Source of the DNA: Aquimarina sp. BL5
GTDB taxonomy: Bacteria > Bacteroidota > Bacteroidia > Flavobacteriales > Flavobacteriaceae
Length of the DNA stretch: 64,000 nucleotides
Reading direction: 5' to 3'
NCBI RefSeq assembly: GCF_003443675.1
Contig: NZ_CP031963.1
Location: forward strand, 2,813,501-2,877,500
The stretch's first letter is position 1. Every line of letters starts with the position of its first letter. The translations under genes and the position numbers were made by a program. Below are positions 52,347 to 63,200 of this stretch, piece by piece. The notes beneath the pieces were generated by a model. That model had not been told where the DNA came from, did not search any database, and was given only the letters and a program-made list of their open reading frames with translations.

Positions 52347-52563
52347 AATTTTAAGGTTTTGAGGTGGCCTAATGTACAATTAAAAAGAACAATTTAGAAG
52401 TTTTGTAAGAAGTCTTATAAAAATTTTAGGAATATTGACCATTTAAAGGAGTTGCTTGGTCATTTATCGAATTTTTATCATTCTTAAAGAACATATTAAA
52501 CTTTCGAATACATAAATCATTAATTTTAAGATTCACAAATTATAAATTTTAAAAAACTTGTTT

Positions 52564-53379
52564 ATGGATATTCAAAAATGGTTAGATAAAGGGTTAGATT
52601 TTATTATAGATTTTGGTCCAAAGGTTATAGGAGCAATTCTCATATGGATTATAGGTTCCTGGGTTATTAAAAAATTAATGACGGGAATCTCTAAAATAAT
52701 GACCGCAAGAAATTATGATGAAAGCTTGCAAAAATTCCTTACTAATCTACTAGGATGGATCTTAAAAATCGTATTAATACTTGCCGTACTTGGCACAGTA
52801 GGTGTAGAAACCACTTCTTTTGCTGCAATATTAGCTGCTGCTGGTTTAGCTGTTGGTCTAGCTTTGCAAGGATCTTTGGCGAATTTTGCCGGAGGTGTGC
52901 TCATTATGATTTTTAAACCTTTTAAAATTGGAGACCTAATAGAAGCTCAAGGGGTTTTAGGTGTTGTAAAGGAAATAGAAATTTTTACTACTAAATTGTC
53001 TACTCCAGAAAATAAAGAAGCTATTATTCCTAACGGAACCTTATCCAATGGTAATATTATCAATTATACTTCTCAAGGAACACTAAGAGTGGATCTTAAT
53101 ATAGGTATTGGATATGGAGATGATATTAAAAAGGCAAAAGACGTTATTATGAAAGTCCTTACAGACAATCCTAAAGTTTTAAAAGATCCTGCTCCTACAG
53201 TTGCCGTTAGTGAGCTAGGAGATAACGCAATAAATCTAGTAGTACGACCTAATGTAAATGTAGCGGATTATTGGGATGTTTATTTTAAAGCTCTAGAAGA
53301 TTCTAAAAACGCATTGGATGCTGCTGGAATTTCAATCCCTTATCCACAAAGAGATATTCACGTCCATAATGTTAAATAA
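52564..53379 (+). CDS. Small mechanosensitive channel MscS
   Basis: 271 residues from the ATG at 52564 (a TTG start lies two codons before it and is unlikely). Three predicted N-terminal membrane helices, the pore-lining helix with AAILAAAGLAVGLALQGSLANFAGG, the family signature FKIGDLIEAQGVLGVVKEIEIF, and the C-terminal cytoplasmic vestibule (ending PQRDIHVHN). It opens on membrane tension to release ions and small osmolytes. Monocistronic with its own terminator. Confidence 0.95.
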   Translation: MDIQKWLDKGLDFIIDFGPKVIGAILIWIIGSWVIKKLMTGISKIMTARNYDESLQKFLTNLLGWILKIVLILAVLGTVGVETTSFAAILAAAGLAVGLALQGSLANFAGGVLIMIFKPFKIGDLIEAQGVLGVVKEIEIFTTKLSTPENKEAIIPNGTLSNGNIINYTSQGTLRVDLNIGIGYGDDIKKAKDVIMKVLTDNPKVLKDPAPTVAVSELGDNAINLVVRPNVNVADYWDVYFKALEDSKNALDAAGISIPYPQRDIHVHNVK

Positions 53380-53390
53380 TCATACAAACA

Positions 53391-53420
53391 AAAAAAGGCC
53401 TCTTATAAGAGGTCTTTTTT
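53391..53420 (+). terminator. Intrinsic terminator of the mscS gene
   Basis: A stem AGGCCTCTT with AAGAGGTCT (one wobble pair) followed by TTTTTT, starting 12 bases after the mscS stop. Confidence 0.8.
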
Positions 53421-53581
53421 CTTTTACAACGTTCCATTCTTTATATACTAAAAAAAATCATTTTAGTTATTTTACTTAGGAATATTAGAGGTATTGTACT
53501 ATTACCTACCTAAAAGCATATCATTAGACACCAAACGCTAGGTATATTGCAATGGTAATATAAACAAACCTTTATAGCCAT

Positions 53582-54991
53582 ATGAAAGCAATATCCACTT
53601 TCATCCATGATGACTTTTTACTGCAAAATGAATTTTCTAAAATTCTCTATCATACGTATGCTAAAAATCTATCTATCATAGATTATCATAATCATTTATC
53701 TCCAGAAGATATTTGCAACAACAGAAAATTTAATACTATTACGGAAGTCTGGTTGCAAGGTGATCATTATAAGTGGCGAGCTATGCGAACACTGGGTATT
53801 AGCGAGTATTTTATTACAGGAAATTCCACGGATAAAGAAAAATTCCTAAAATGGGCAGAAACCGTTCCATATACAATAAGAAATCCATTATTTCATTGGT
53901 CACATATAGAACTTAAAAAACACTTCTCGATCAATGATCTATTATCCTCAGATAATGCAGAAAAAATTTATCTCTCTACTAATGAGCAATTACAAAATCG
54001 TGGTCATTCAACTCAAGGATTATTGAAAATGAATAAGGTTGATGTAGTCTGCACCACTGACGATCCAATTGATACTCTTGATTTTCATAAAGCATACGGT
54101 ACTCAAGAAAAATCAATGAAGCTATTACCTACTTTTAGACCAGACAAATCGTACGCTGTAGAAGATTCTTTATCGTACACAGACTATCTTATTAAACTAG
54201 GTGAAAAATCCAATATACAGATTAAAAGCTTTGGGGATCTTTTGTTAGCACTAGAAAACAGAATTGATTACTTTCATGCTGCTGGATGTAGGTTATCTGA
54301 TCATGGTTTAGAGAATTTATACCATTTCTCTAAAGGTGCTTATAATATCGAACAAATTTTCAAAAAAATACAATCTAAAAAACCACTTGAGGCCGTAGAG
54401 GCCAATTATTTTAAATTCGAAGTTTTATCTTATCTGAGTATTTGTTATCATGAAAGAGGATGGGTACAACAATTCCATCTAGGCGCTATTAGAAACAATA
54501 ACGAAAGGCTTTTACAAAAGCTTGGTCCAGATACCGGATTTGATTCTATTGGAGACTATTCTCAAGCTAAGCATCTAAGTGGTTTTTTAAATTCTTTGGA
54601 TAAAACAGATCAATTACCTAAAACCATTATTTACAATCTAAATCCTTCAGATAATGAAGTTTTTGCCTCTATGGTAGGTAATTTTAATGACGGTAGCATT
54701 AAAGGAAAAGTTCAATATGGTGCTGCGTGGTGGTTTTTAGATCAAAAAGATGGTATGGAAAAACATTTAAACACTTTATCTAATCTTGGTATACTAAGTT
54801 GTTTTGTGGGAATGCTAACTGATTCAAGAAGTTTTTTATCGTTTCCAAGACATGATTATTTTCGTCGCATTCTTTGTAATCTACTTGGTGAAGATGTAAA
54901 AAATGGAATGCTCCCCAGAGATGAAAAGTGGTTAGGAAAAATTGTTTCTGACATCTGCTATAACAATGCTAAAGAGTATTTTCCCTTTTAA
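53582..54991 (+). CDS. uxaC: Glucuronate/galacturonate isomerase
   Basis: 469 residues, the typical length of UxaC. It converts D-glucuronate to D-fructuronate and D-galacturonate to D-tagaturonate, the first step of hexuronate breakdown in the cytosol. The amidohydrolase-like barrel is seen in IIDYHNHLSPEDICNNRKF near the N terminus and CTTDDPIDTLDFHK in the middle, with HLGAIRNNNERLLQKLGPDTG and the C-terminal GMLTDSRSFLSFPRHDYFRRILC. It faces the minus-strand glycan cluster and shares its terminator region, and its product line fits uronate released by the GH88 enzyme. Confidence 0.96.
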   Translation: MKAISTFIHDDFLLQNEFSKILYHTYAKNLSIIDYHNHLSPEDICNNRKFNTITEVWLQGDHYKWRAMRTLGISEYFITGNSTDKEKFLKWAETVPYTIRNPLFHWSHIELKKHFSINDLLSSDNAEKIYLSTNEQLQNRGHSTQGLLKMNKVDVVCTTDDPIDTLDFHKAYGTQEKSMKLLPTFRPDKSYAVEDSLSYTDYLIKLGEKSNIQIKSFGDLLLALENRIDYFHAAGCRLSDHGLENLYHFSKGAYNIEQIFKKIQSKKPLEAVEANYFKFEVLSYLSICYHERGWVQQFHLGAIRNNNERLLQKLGPDTGFDSIGDYSQAKHLSGFLNSLDKTDQLPKTIIYNLNPSDNEVFASMVGNFNDGSIKGKVQYGAAWWFLDQKDGMEKHLNTLSNLGILSCFVGMLTDSRSFLSFPRHDYFRRILCNLLGEDVKNGMLPRDEKWLGKIVSDICYNNAKEYFPF

Positions 54992-55027
54992 AAAAAGTAG
55001 GGAAGATGTAACACAAGACACCTTCCC
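54991..55027. terminator. Terminator between uxaC and the GH2 gene
   Basis: GGGAAGATGT (55000-55009) pairs with ACACCTTCCC (55018-55027) with one G-T wobble. On the minus strand it runs into a T-tract (from AAAAAAA), so it best serves the GH2 operon. The uxaC side lacks a T-run. Confidence 0.7.
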
Positions 55028-55065
55028 CACAAACAATTCAAAAACTAACAAAATGTGAACTCTTA

Positions 55066-57483
55066 TTATTCTTTAAGTATCGTTACATACGTTCCTTTAA
55101 AACTTTGGTTTAACACCATCATTTCCAGTATATCATCCCCTTTGTCCGGAACAACTTCAATAGAAGCTTGTCCATTAGACATTTTTATGGATTCGCTACC
55201 CATAGGAGTACCTAAATGTTTTTTGGTTTTTCCTCCAGACAAACATTGAAAATATATTCTTTCTTCATAGTCTAAGCATCTTAAACCATCTTTGTCTCTT
55301 GCTGTAGCTATAACTAGGTAATTTCCATTTTCTAATTTTTTATAAGAAAGTGATAACGAATTAGCTATATCATTCTTTTTATATCTATAATGAATACTAA
55401 GACTATCTGTCACTTTTTCTCCATCTTTAAAACCAACTGCTTTTAGCTTATTGGCTCCTTCCTTAAAAAGCACATCCCAGGTAAGTCCAGAAGCAGGAAA
55501 CACATTTATATCCTTTTTCTTTTGACCTAAGGCCTTGCCTTCAAAATATAGTTCCACATTATCACAATTACTATATATGTTCACTGTCCTTGGTTCGTCT
55601 TTAGGGCCTTGTCTTTCTGTCCAGCTATGTGATTCTATATATACAAAAGGATCCTTTGCCCAGTAACTTTTAAAAACATAGTATGCATCTTTAGGGTTTC
55701 CTTCCCTATCCATAATACCCTTTTGATTCATGTATGGAATATCATTTTCCGGTCTTAATGGAGTGCCAAAATCTTTAAATGCCCATTGCACGTTACCAAC
55801 GAAAGACTTGTTAGTTTCTGATATTTTTAGGTGCCAGTCAAAAAGATCTACAATATAGTTTTCACTCCAATCACCAATCTTTGCAATATTGGTAACCGAA
55901 GTTTGTGTTATTGCTTCCGTCCAACCATCAGGGTCCATAGCTCCCTGACCATCAATTGGGTTTTCTGTATGTCGCCCATAATGACTAGAACCTCCATATT
56001 CCGCATGAAGAAAATGAGGATATTCTTTGATATACTTTTTTAGCGCTTTTTCATACGTTGTATAACTACCAGAATACCAACCCGACCAGATTGAAGGAGA
56101 GAATACATCCACAATATCAGAACCCGCATAATATTTCCTGATAGCTGTCATTCTTGTTGGATCCAAGGTATGCGATAATGTATTTAATTCTTTTAAAAAA
56201 CTATTTAGTTCCTCTTCGTTATCACCATCTTCAAAATCTGGTAACCAATAAATTTCATTCCCCAAAGACCATATAATCACACTTGGATGATTATAGTTTT
56301 GATTAATAATCTCGGATAACATATTCTTAGTATTGGTTTTCCACTTTTCATTCCCGATACCTCCTCTACACCATGGCAATTCATCCCATACCAGAATTCC
56401 TAATTCATCACACATTTTATAAACCTCAGGATCTTGTGGATAATGCGCTAACCTTATAAAGTTAGCCCCCATTTCCTTAATCGCTTTAATATCTTTGCGA
56501 TGTAACGTATTTGGCATAGCAGCACCATATCCTGCATGCTCCTCATGACGATGTGTTCCCCGTAACAATACTCTCCTGCCATTTAGATAGAATGGTCCAT
56601 TTTTCTTGAATTCGAACCAACGAAAACCTAACCGATCTACTAATTTATCAACTTGTTCTCCGGATTTTAATAATAAAACTTCTACCCTATATAAATTAGG
56701 AGTATCAATATCCCAAAGTAATGGTTTATTGGTGTTCTTGAAATTTATTGTTAATTGGTTGCTATTTGCTTTTTTCGAAACAGTTTGTATCTTTTTCCCA
56801 CTTGGCTCAAATAGCTGTGCAATGACTTCATATCCTTCTTTTGCATTTACTCCTCCTATTTCCAAATCTAACCTCAGCGATGCTTTTTCATTAGAAACAT
56901 CTGGAGTAGTAATTTTTAGATTCGAAATACTAGATGTATGCTTTTTAATAAGCCATACATCTCTGGTAATTCCACCATAAATAAAAAAGTCACTTTTCTG
57001 AGAAGGTATTATTTCTCGATTATAACTGTTATCTACACGAACCAATATTTCGTTTTTCCCATTCTTTAACTGATCCGAAATATCAAAAGAAAAACCAATA
57101 TAACCACCGATATGTTCTCCGGAAAGTTTACCATTTACATACAGTTGCGTAGTAATGTTTGAGCCTTCAAAATATAATTGATATGCTAACTTCTCATCTA
57201 TAGTATCTATCTGGATGTATTTTCTATACCAACTGGCACTTCTTCTATATCCAGGTTGAAGATCCATGGTATCAAAATTATTCCAGGTGTGTGGTAAATT
57301 AATTGACATCCAATCAGTTTGTTTATGTACCTGATCTACATCCTCTAAATTCAATTCCAGATATTCCCAATCATTATTAATATTCTCTTTTGACCTGTAT
57401 CCCTGTGCAGAACAATATGCAGAGAGAAAAACAAATACTACAATCCTAATTAAATTACAAGAATACAAAACAGCATTATTCAT
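55066..57483 (-). CDS. Glycoside hydrolase family 2 (beta-galactosidase/beta-glucuronidase type)
   Basis: 805 residues. Signal peptide (VVFVFLSAYCSAQ), then the GH2 jelly-roll sugar-binding domain (about 25-190; YRSKENINNDWEYLELN), an Ig-like domain, and the (beta/alpha)8 catalytic domain (about 300-620) with the acid/base Glu in WSLGNEIYWL and the nucleophile Glu in FLHAEYGGSSHYG. A C-terminal beta-rich part follows (to about 805). Substrate within GH2 (galactoside, glucuronide or mannoside) cannot be fixed. Its place in a GH88/UxaC cluster favours a glucuronide or galacturonide side. It lies 14 bases after the GH88 gene in the same operon. Confidence 0.92.
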   Translation of the reverse strand: MNNAVLYSCNLIRIVVFVFLSAYCSAQGYRSKENINNDWEYLELNLEDVDQVHKQTDWMSINLPHTWNNFDTMDLQPGYRRSASWYRKYIQIDTIDEKLAYQLYFEGSNITTQLYVNGKLSGEHIGGYIGFSFDISDQLKNGKNEILVRVDNSYNREIIPSQKSDFFIYGGITRDVWLIKKHTSSISNLKITTPDVSNEKASLRLDLEIGGVNAKEGYEVIAQLFEPSGKKIQTVSKKANSNQLTINFKNTNKPLLWDIDTPNLYRVEVLLLKSGEQVDKLVDRLGFRWFEFKKNGPFYLNGRRVLLRGTHRHEEHAGYGAAMPNTLHRKDIKAIKEMGANFIRLAHYPQDPEVYKMCDELGILVWDELPWCRGGIGNEKWKTNTKNMLSEIINQNYNHPSVIIWSLGNEIYWLPDFEDGDNEEELNSFLKELNTLSHTLDPTRMTAIRKYYAGSDIVDVFSPSIWSGWYSGSYTTYEKALKKYIKEYPHFLHAEYGGSSHYGRHTENPIDGQGAMDPDGWTEAITQTSVTNIAKIGDWSENYIVDLFDWHLKISETNKSFVGNVQWAFKDFGTPLRPENDIPYMNQKGIMDREGNPKDAYYVFKSYWAKDPFVYIESHSWTERQGPKDEPRTVNIYSNCDNVELYFEGKALGQKKKDINVFPASGLTWDVLFKEGANKLKAVGFKDGEKVTDSLSIHYRYKKNDIANSLSLSYKKLENGNYLVIATARDKDGLRCLDYEERIYFQCLSGGKTKKHLGTPMGSESIKMSNGQASIEVVPDKGDDILEMMVLNQSFKGTYVTILKE

Positions 57484-57497
57484 AGGTTTCTAGAGCT

Positions 57498-58697
57498 TTA
57501 TTTAATACTTGTTCTTCTTAGAATTGCTTCTAAAAAATAATAATCCGCATAACTAATTGGACCATTTATCTCGTCATTTTTTGGCCAGTTTCCTGTACTA
57601 TGATTTAGAATGAATGGTATGTTTGATTCATTTTGTATAATATATTTAATGGATGAAAGGTTACTCATAATTCGATCAGAAAAATCTAAATATTTTTTAT
57701 CACCCGTATGTTCATACAACTCAATCAATCCTGAAGCAATTACTGTTGCCGCAGAAGCGTCTCTAGGCTCGCTAGGAATATTAGGTGCATCAAAATCCCA
57801 ATAGGGTATAGCATCTTCAGGAAGATTTATGTGATTCATTAAAAAACCTGCAATTTTTTTAGACTGTTCTAGAAATTCAACATTCTTGGTGTATCTATAT
57901 GCCATTATAAATCCGTAAAGTCCCCAAGCTTGTCCGCGTGCCCAAGAAGATTCATTTCCAAACCCCTGATGTGTAACTTTAGATCTTATATTTCCCGTTA
58001 TGGTGTCATAATCCACCACGTGATAGCTACTATTGTTGTTTCTAAAGTGATTTTTTAATGTTGTTTTGGCATGTTGCTCTGCTATTTCATAATATTTAGA
58101 GTCCTCGGAATAATTGGATGCTTCAAAAAGTAATTCCAGATTCATCATATTATCAATAATCACCGGAAACTGCCATTCTTCTTTATTAAAATCCCATGAT
58201 CGGATAGAACCAATAGTACTATTGTATCGAGTAGATAACGTCTGAGCACTTTCTAGAATGATGCTCTTATAAGATTCGTCATTGGTTATCTTATATCCAT
58301 TTCCAAAACTACAAAACACTTTAAAACCCATATCATGGGTTCTATCATTATTTTTTTCTTTCTCTATAAATGCCGTCCATTTCTTAGCTTTATCACTGTA
58401 TTTGTCATCTCCTGTAATTTCATATATAAGCCATAGACTACCTGCAAAAAAGCCACTTGTCCAATCTTTTGATGGTACTTTTTTTATAGATCCATTCTCA
58501 CCAGCGCTTCTTGGAAAAGCTAATGAATCTAATGGATACTCTAGTAAATAAGAAAACCTATCAGCATATTTGATAACAGAGTCTTGTTGTATTATCAATT
58601 CTTCTTTATTATCCGAAGATGTATTTTTACATCCTATAAAAAATACTAACAAGATGACTAAGAATACGTGAGGTCTAAATCTTTTTTCCTTTATCAT
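57498..58697 (-). CDS. Unsaturated glucuronyl hydrolase (GH88), lipoprotein
   Basis: 399 residues. A lipoprotein signal ending in FFIGC places the enzyme at the membrane surface. The GH88 (alpha/alpha)6 barrel follows, with the catalytic Asp in RTHDMGFKVFCSF and the second Asp in IDNMMNLELLFEA. The SSWARGQAWGLYGF motif is also typical. It removes the 4,5-unsaturated uronic acid that polysaccharide lyases leave at the non-reducing end of oligosaccharides, giving 4-deoxy-5-keto-uronates. No lyase is seen in the window, so the substrate glycan is unknown (glycosaminoglycan-like or ulvan-like are possible). Confidence 0.94.
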   Translation of the reverse strand: MIKEKRFRPHVFLVILLVFFIGCKNTSSDNKEELIIQQDSVIKYADRFSYLLEYPLDSLAFPRSAGENGSIKKVPSKDWTSGFFAGSLWLIYEITGDDKYSDKAKKWTAFIEKEKNNDRTHDMGFKVFCSFGNGYKITNDESYKSIILESAQTLSTRYNSTIGSIRSWDFNKEEWQFPVIIDNMMNLELLFEASNYSEDSKYYEIAEQHAKTTLKNHFRNNNSSYHVVDYDTITGNIRSKVTHQGFGNESSWARGQAWGLYGFIMAYRYTKNVEFLEQSKKIAGFLMNHINLPEDAIPYWDFDAPNIPSEPRDASAATVIASGLIELYEHTGDKKYLDFSDRIMSNLSSIKYIIQNESNIPFILNHSTGNWPKNDEINGPISYADYYFLEAILRRTSIK

Positions 58698-58711
58698 AGC
58701 ATAGATATCGA

Positions 58712-60259
58712 TTAATATCCTGGGTTTTGTGGCAATAAGTTCGGATTTCTTACTAACTCATCTGCGGGTAATGGTAATAAATAATCTTGATTTGGATCAA
58801 AATTTACTTTTATCCCTTCTAAACCCGTTGCACTAAACACCTCATTACCAAGTCTTCTTCTAACAATATCATACCACCTTTTAAACTCAAAAGCGAGTTC
58901 CCATTTACGTTCTTCTAAAACCACGGTTCTTAAGTCATCTTGTGACAATCCCGAGATATCTGCCGGAAAATCAGAACCATTACCACTTCTTGCTCTAGCT
59001 CTTACTCTATTTATATACCCATGAGCTTCATTTGATCCTGGGCTTATTTCATTTAATGCTTCTGCAGCGATTAATAATACCTCTGCATAACGCATCATCA
59101 TATAGTTAGCTTCTGATCCTCTACCATTTCCAGTTGCAGTAGCTCCTATGGCACGGGTATACTTTGCTATATGTGGACGATTTACACCTCTACCGGCCCC
59201 ACTTTCTCGAAAAACAGTAAAGGGTCTTTCCTCTAATGTTTGGATGCCTGTAACAGGATCTGTTATCTTAAAAACCCCTGTAACATCTAGACTAACTCGC
59301 TTTCTGTAATCTCTTTCATCCCAGGTATTAAAGACTTCTAAAGAAGGAACACCAACAGACCAACCACCACCAAGACCATATTGTTGGTCATCTCTAAGAC
59401 CAGTCAATGCTGCTTGATAATCCCTTCCATCGTCTCCATTACTAGCTCCGATAAAATCTAATACAAAAATGGGTTCCGAAGAGCTATCGATTTTACTAGA
59501 ATCAAATAAATCTTGAAAATCTGGCTCTAACCCTAAGTTATACGTTCCTTCATTATCAATGACTCCTTTGGCTTCATCATAGGCTTTCTGGTATTCACCG
59601 ATAGTTAAGTATACTAATGCTAAATAAGACTGCGCTGCAGATTTAGCAGGTATGGATCTGGCCGCTTGATTATCAGGTAACCAAGTTTTAGCAAACTCGA
59701 AATCTGCAATAATATTTTCATACACATCCTCAACTGGAGTTTTACTAATAGAACTTGCTGCTTCTAAATCAGTTACTGGTGTATCTAAATAAGGAATATC
59801 ACCAAATTGTCTTACTAAATGAAAATAAGCAAATCCTCTTGCAAAATATGCCAGAGCAGTAACTGGATTTTTTATTTCGTCTTCTACACTTACTTCTTCT
59901 GCACCAGCAATTGCTTGATTGGCTGCCGCTATCATTTGATAAGTTTTAAGCCAAGATCTGTCAATCATTGCGTTGTCGGTAGAAACATTAAACTCATCAT
60001 GTTCAATTCTTCTTGGTGCTGTTGTCGGGTCACCAATGGCAACCATATCACCACGTAACATTAATGCTAAAGACATTCTTCTACCCCAAAAATTTTCATG
60101 AGTCATATGCCCATAAGCACCATTTGCTGCTGTCTTTATATCATTTACATTATTAAAAAAACCATCTGGAGCTAATAGTCCTATTGGTTCTTCTTCTAAG
60201 TCAGAACACCCTATTATTGATAATCCTATCAATAAGAATAAATATTTATATTGTTTCAT
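58712..60259 (-). CDS. SusD-family glycan-binding lipoprotein
   Basis: 515 residues. The lipobox SIIGC makes Cys18 the anchor. A SusD-like helical scaffold (AYGHMTHENFWGRRMS, AYFARGFAYFHLVRQFGDIPYLD), with the C-terminal RagB segment ERKWELAFEFKRWYDIVRRR and the end LPLPADELVRNPNLLPQNPGY, is clear. It binds the oligosaccharide on the cell surface and hands it to the SusC transporter encoded directly upstream, 22 bases away. It sits in the same operon as GH88 and GH2. Confidence 0.95.
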   Translation of the reverse strand: MKQYKYLFLLIGLSIIGCSDLEEEPIGLLAPDGFFNNVNDIKTAANGAYGHMTHENFWGRRMSLALMLRGDMVAIGDPTTAPRRIEHDEFNVSTDNAMIDRSWLKTYQMIAAANQAIAGAEEVSVEDEIKNPVTALAYFARGFAYFHLVRQFGDIPYLDTPVTDLEAASSISKTPVEDVYENIIADFEFAKTWLPDNQAARSIPAKSAAQSYLALVYLTIGEYQKAYDEAKGVIDNEGTYNLGLEPDFQDLFDSSKIDSSSEPIFVLDFIGASNGDDGRDYQAALTGLRDDQQYGLGGGWSVGVPSLEVFNTWDERDYRKRVSLDVTGVFKITDPVTGIQTLEERPFTVFRESGAGRGVNRPHIAKYTRAIGATATGNGRGSEANYMMMRYAEVLLIAAEALNEISPGSNEAHGYINRVRARARSGNGSDFPADISGLSQDDLRTVVLEERKWELAFEFKRWYDIVRRRLGNEVFSATGLEGIKVNFDPNQDYLLPLPADELVRNPNLLPQNPGY

Positions 60260-60281
60260 AATATATGCTTTAAATTATTGA

Positions 60282-63200
60282 TCAAAATTTTACACCAAGA
60301 CTAAAATTCACAGATCTAACCGTTGGATAATTCCCAAAATCAAATCCATTAAATGTGTTTTGACTACCTGAACCGCCACCTCCCAAAAAATTCACTTCAG
60401 GATCTAATCCGGAGTAATCTGTAAATGTTACTAAGTTTTGAGCACTTATAGATACCCTGATAGAATCCATACGTAACTTATCAGTAACCTGTGAAGGTAA
60501 ATTGTAACCTAAAGCTATGTTCTTTAATCTGATATAGCTTCCATCTTCTACAAAACGAGAAGAAATTTGTTTTCCTCTAAGTTTAGCAGAAGGTATATCT
60601 GTATTTGTGTTTGTCGGTGTCCAGGCATTTAATACATCCGTAGTAGTATTAGAATCTCCATTAAACAGCTGTACATTAGTAAGATTCATAACATCTCCAC
60701 CATACGCACCTTGAAAAAAGATACTTAAATCAATGTCTTTATAGGTAAAAGTGTTCGTAATACCAATTGTAAAATCCGGGTTAGGATCTCCTATTATTTG
60801 TTGATCATCCGTAGTAATTACGCCGTCTAAATTACCATCTTCATCCGCTAAATCCGTGAACAATTGATCTCCTGCCTCTCCACCTTCAAAAACAGCCGTT
60901 CCTTCTGGTAAAGCTCCCCCTTGGTAAACACCTCGATATTCGTATCCCCAAAAAACACCAACAGCTTCTCCTTCTCTTAAAACATGTGTTTGGTCTATAT
61001 TAAAATACCCTGGAGAAGCATCTTGAAATATATCCTCACCATTTAATAAACTAACAAACTCATTTTTATTTGTAGACCAATTAAAATCTGTAGTCCAACT
61101 AAAATTTTCATTACTAATATTTCTTGTGTTTAAGGTAATCTCAAATCCTTTATTATTAATCTCTCCTACGTTTCTTAAACTAGCTGCCGTTAGAAACCCT
61201 AAATATTCTGGTTGACTAGAATCTGCGATGATAAGATCTTTAGTGTTGATGTTATAGTAATCTAATGAAAGAGAGATTCTATTAGAAAACATTCCTAGAT
61301 CCAAACCGATATTAGTTTGATAAGAAGATTCCCATTTTAGATCTGGATTTGCAACTTGATTTGGAGTCACATTAATTACAGTCTGTCCATTGATAGGAGT
61401 AAAGACAGATGCAAAACTGGCTAGTGACCCATATGCAACAATTGCCTGATTACCAGTAACACCGTAACTCGCCCTTAACTTTAGATTAGAAACAGTCTGA
61501 TTATCTTTTAAGAAGTTTTCGTTTGATATTTTCCAACCAAAGGCACCTGATGGGAAAATTGCATATTTTTCATTTTTAGCAAAATTCGATGATCCATCTC
61601 TTCTAACTGTAGCTGTTAGTAAATATTTGTCATCATAATCAAAATTTAACCTACCGAATTGAGATTGAATCTCTATTTCAGAAAAAGAGGAAGTAGGTAT
61701 CAATTGATTAGAACCTGTTTGCAATGCGTGATAAGAAAAAGAATCTGAAGTAAATCCTTCAGCTCCTGCAGAGAATCTATCTGTAGCATTTTTTTGATAT
61801 GAGTATCCAGCTAATAAAGTAAGATTCCCTTTTCCTATTTCTGCCTTATAGGTTAAATAGTTTTCACTTAAGACACTTGTACTCTTAGAGTTTGTTATCG
61901 TTGCTCTTCCACCGGTACCAGCTCCAGCTGTAGTTATTAAAGTTGAAGGACTAAATGTTCCTTGAGTACCATTAATGGTACTAAAACCAAATGTTGTTTT
62001 GAAAGTAAGATTTTCAAAAATATCATAATTGGCATATAAATTTGCTCTGTAATTATCTGTTTTTGTCTCATCGATACTTTCTGTAGCAATTGCAAATGGA
62101 TTATCTACATTATCACCAACAGAATTAATTGTATTGAGACCGTTAGCATCTTGTACTCCAAGATCTGGTGCAAATCGAAATAATAATGAAACCACATCAT
62201 CTCCACCACCATTTACCGTGGAACCAGTTGATTGTGTAGGAACACCATCTTTATTTCCTCGACTACCAAATATATTGGCTCCTAGTTTTAACTTATCTGT
62301 TACTTGTGCATCGATATTGGACAAGAAAGAGATTCTTTCGAATTCGGAATTTATAATCACACCTTCTTGTTTAAAATAGGTAGCAGAAGCATAAAAATTT
62401 ATTTTATCACTTCCTCCAGAAAAAGAAAATTGATGATTCGCAGTACTACCACTTCTATATAACAAATCTTGCCAATCAGTATTAACAGGTCCTTGAACGT
62501 ATCCTGAATTGATCGTTTGTTGATATGCTGCAAATTGATCGGCATTTAATAAATCCAATCGATTAGCTGTATTCTGAATAGAATAGGTAGTATTCACCTC
62601 AACAGATAACTTACCTTTTCTACCTTTTTTTGTAGTCACTAAAACAACACCATTAGAACCTCTAGAACCATAAATAGCTGTAGCCGATGCATCTTTTAGA
62701 ATCTCTATGGATTCTATATCATTTGCTTGTGGAAAAACACCTCCAACAAACCCATCCACAACTATAAGAGGAGCACTACTGGCATTAATAGAAGTATTTC
62801 CTCTAATCCTTACATTTATGGGAGCACCAGGTTCTCCTCCATTATTAGATTGAACTACAACACCGGCTGCACGTCCTTGGAGTGCTTGTGCTGCATCTAA
62901 CACAGGGAAAGCATTCAACTCTTCTGAATTTACCGAAGATACCGAACCTGTTACATCACTTTTTCGTCGAGATCCATATCCTACTACAACAATTTGCTCT
63001 AAAGACTCTACAGAAGTAGTTAAAGTAACATTAATATTTTTATTGCTTCCCACCTTTATTTCTTGATCAGTAAACCCTACATAAGAAAATACCAAAATTG
63101 AATTTTCATCAGGTACGCTTATAGTATACAATCCATCAAAATCAGTGGTGGTTCCATTAGTTGTATTTTTTATTTTAACATTAGCACCAGGAATAGGTAC

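Noticed and set aside
51678..52379. TTG-initiated extensions of the deaminase (51696) and HupE (52379) genes
   Set aside because: Both have a normal ATG a few codons downstream that matches the conserved family start.
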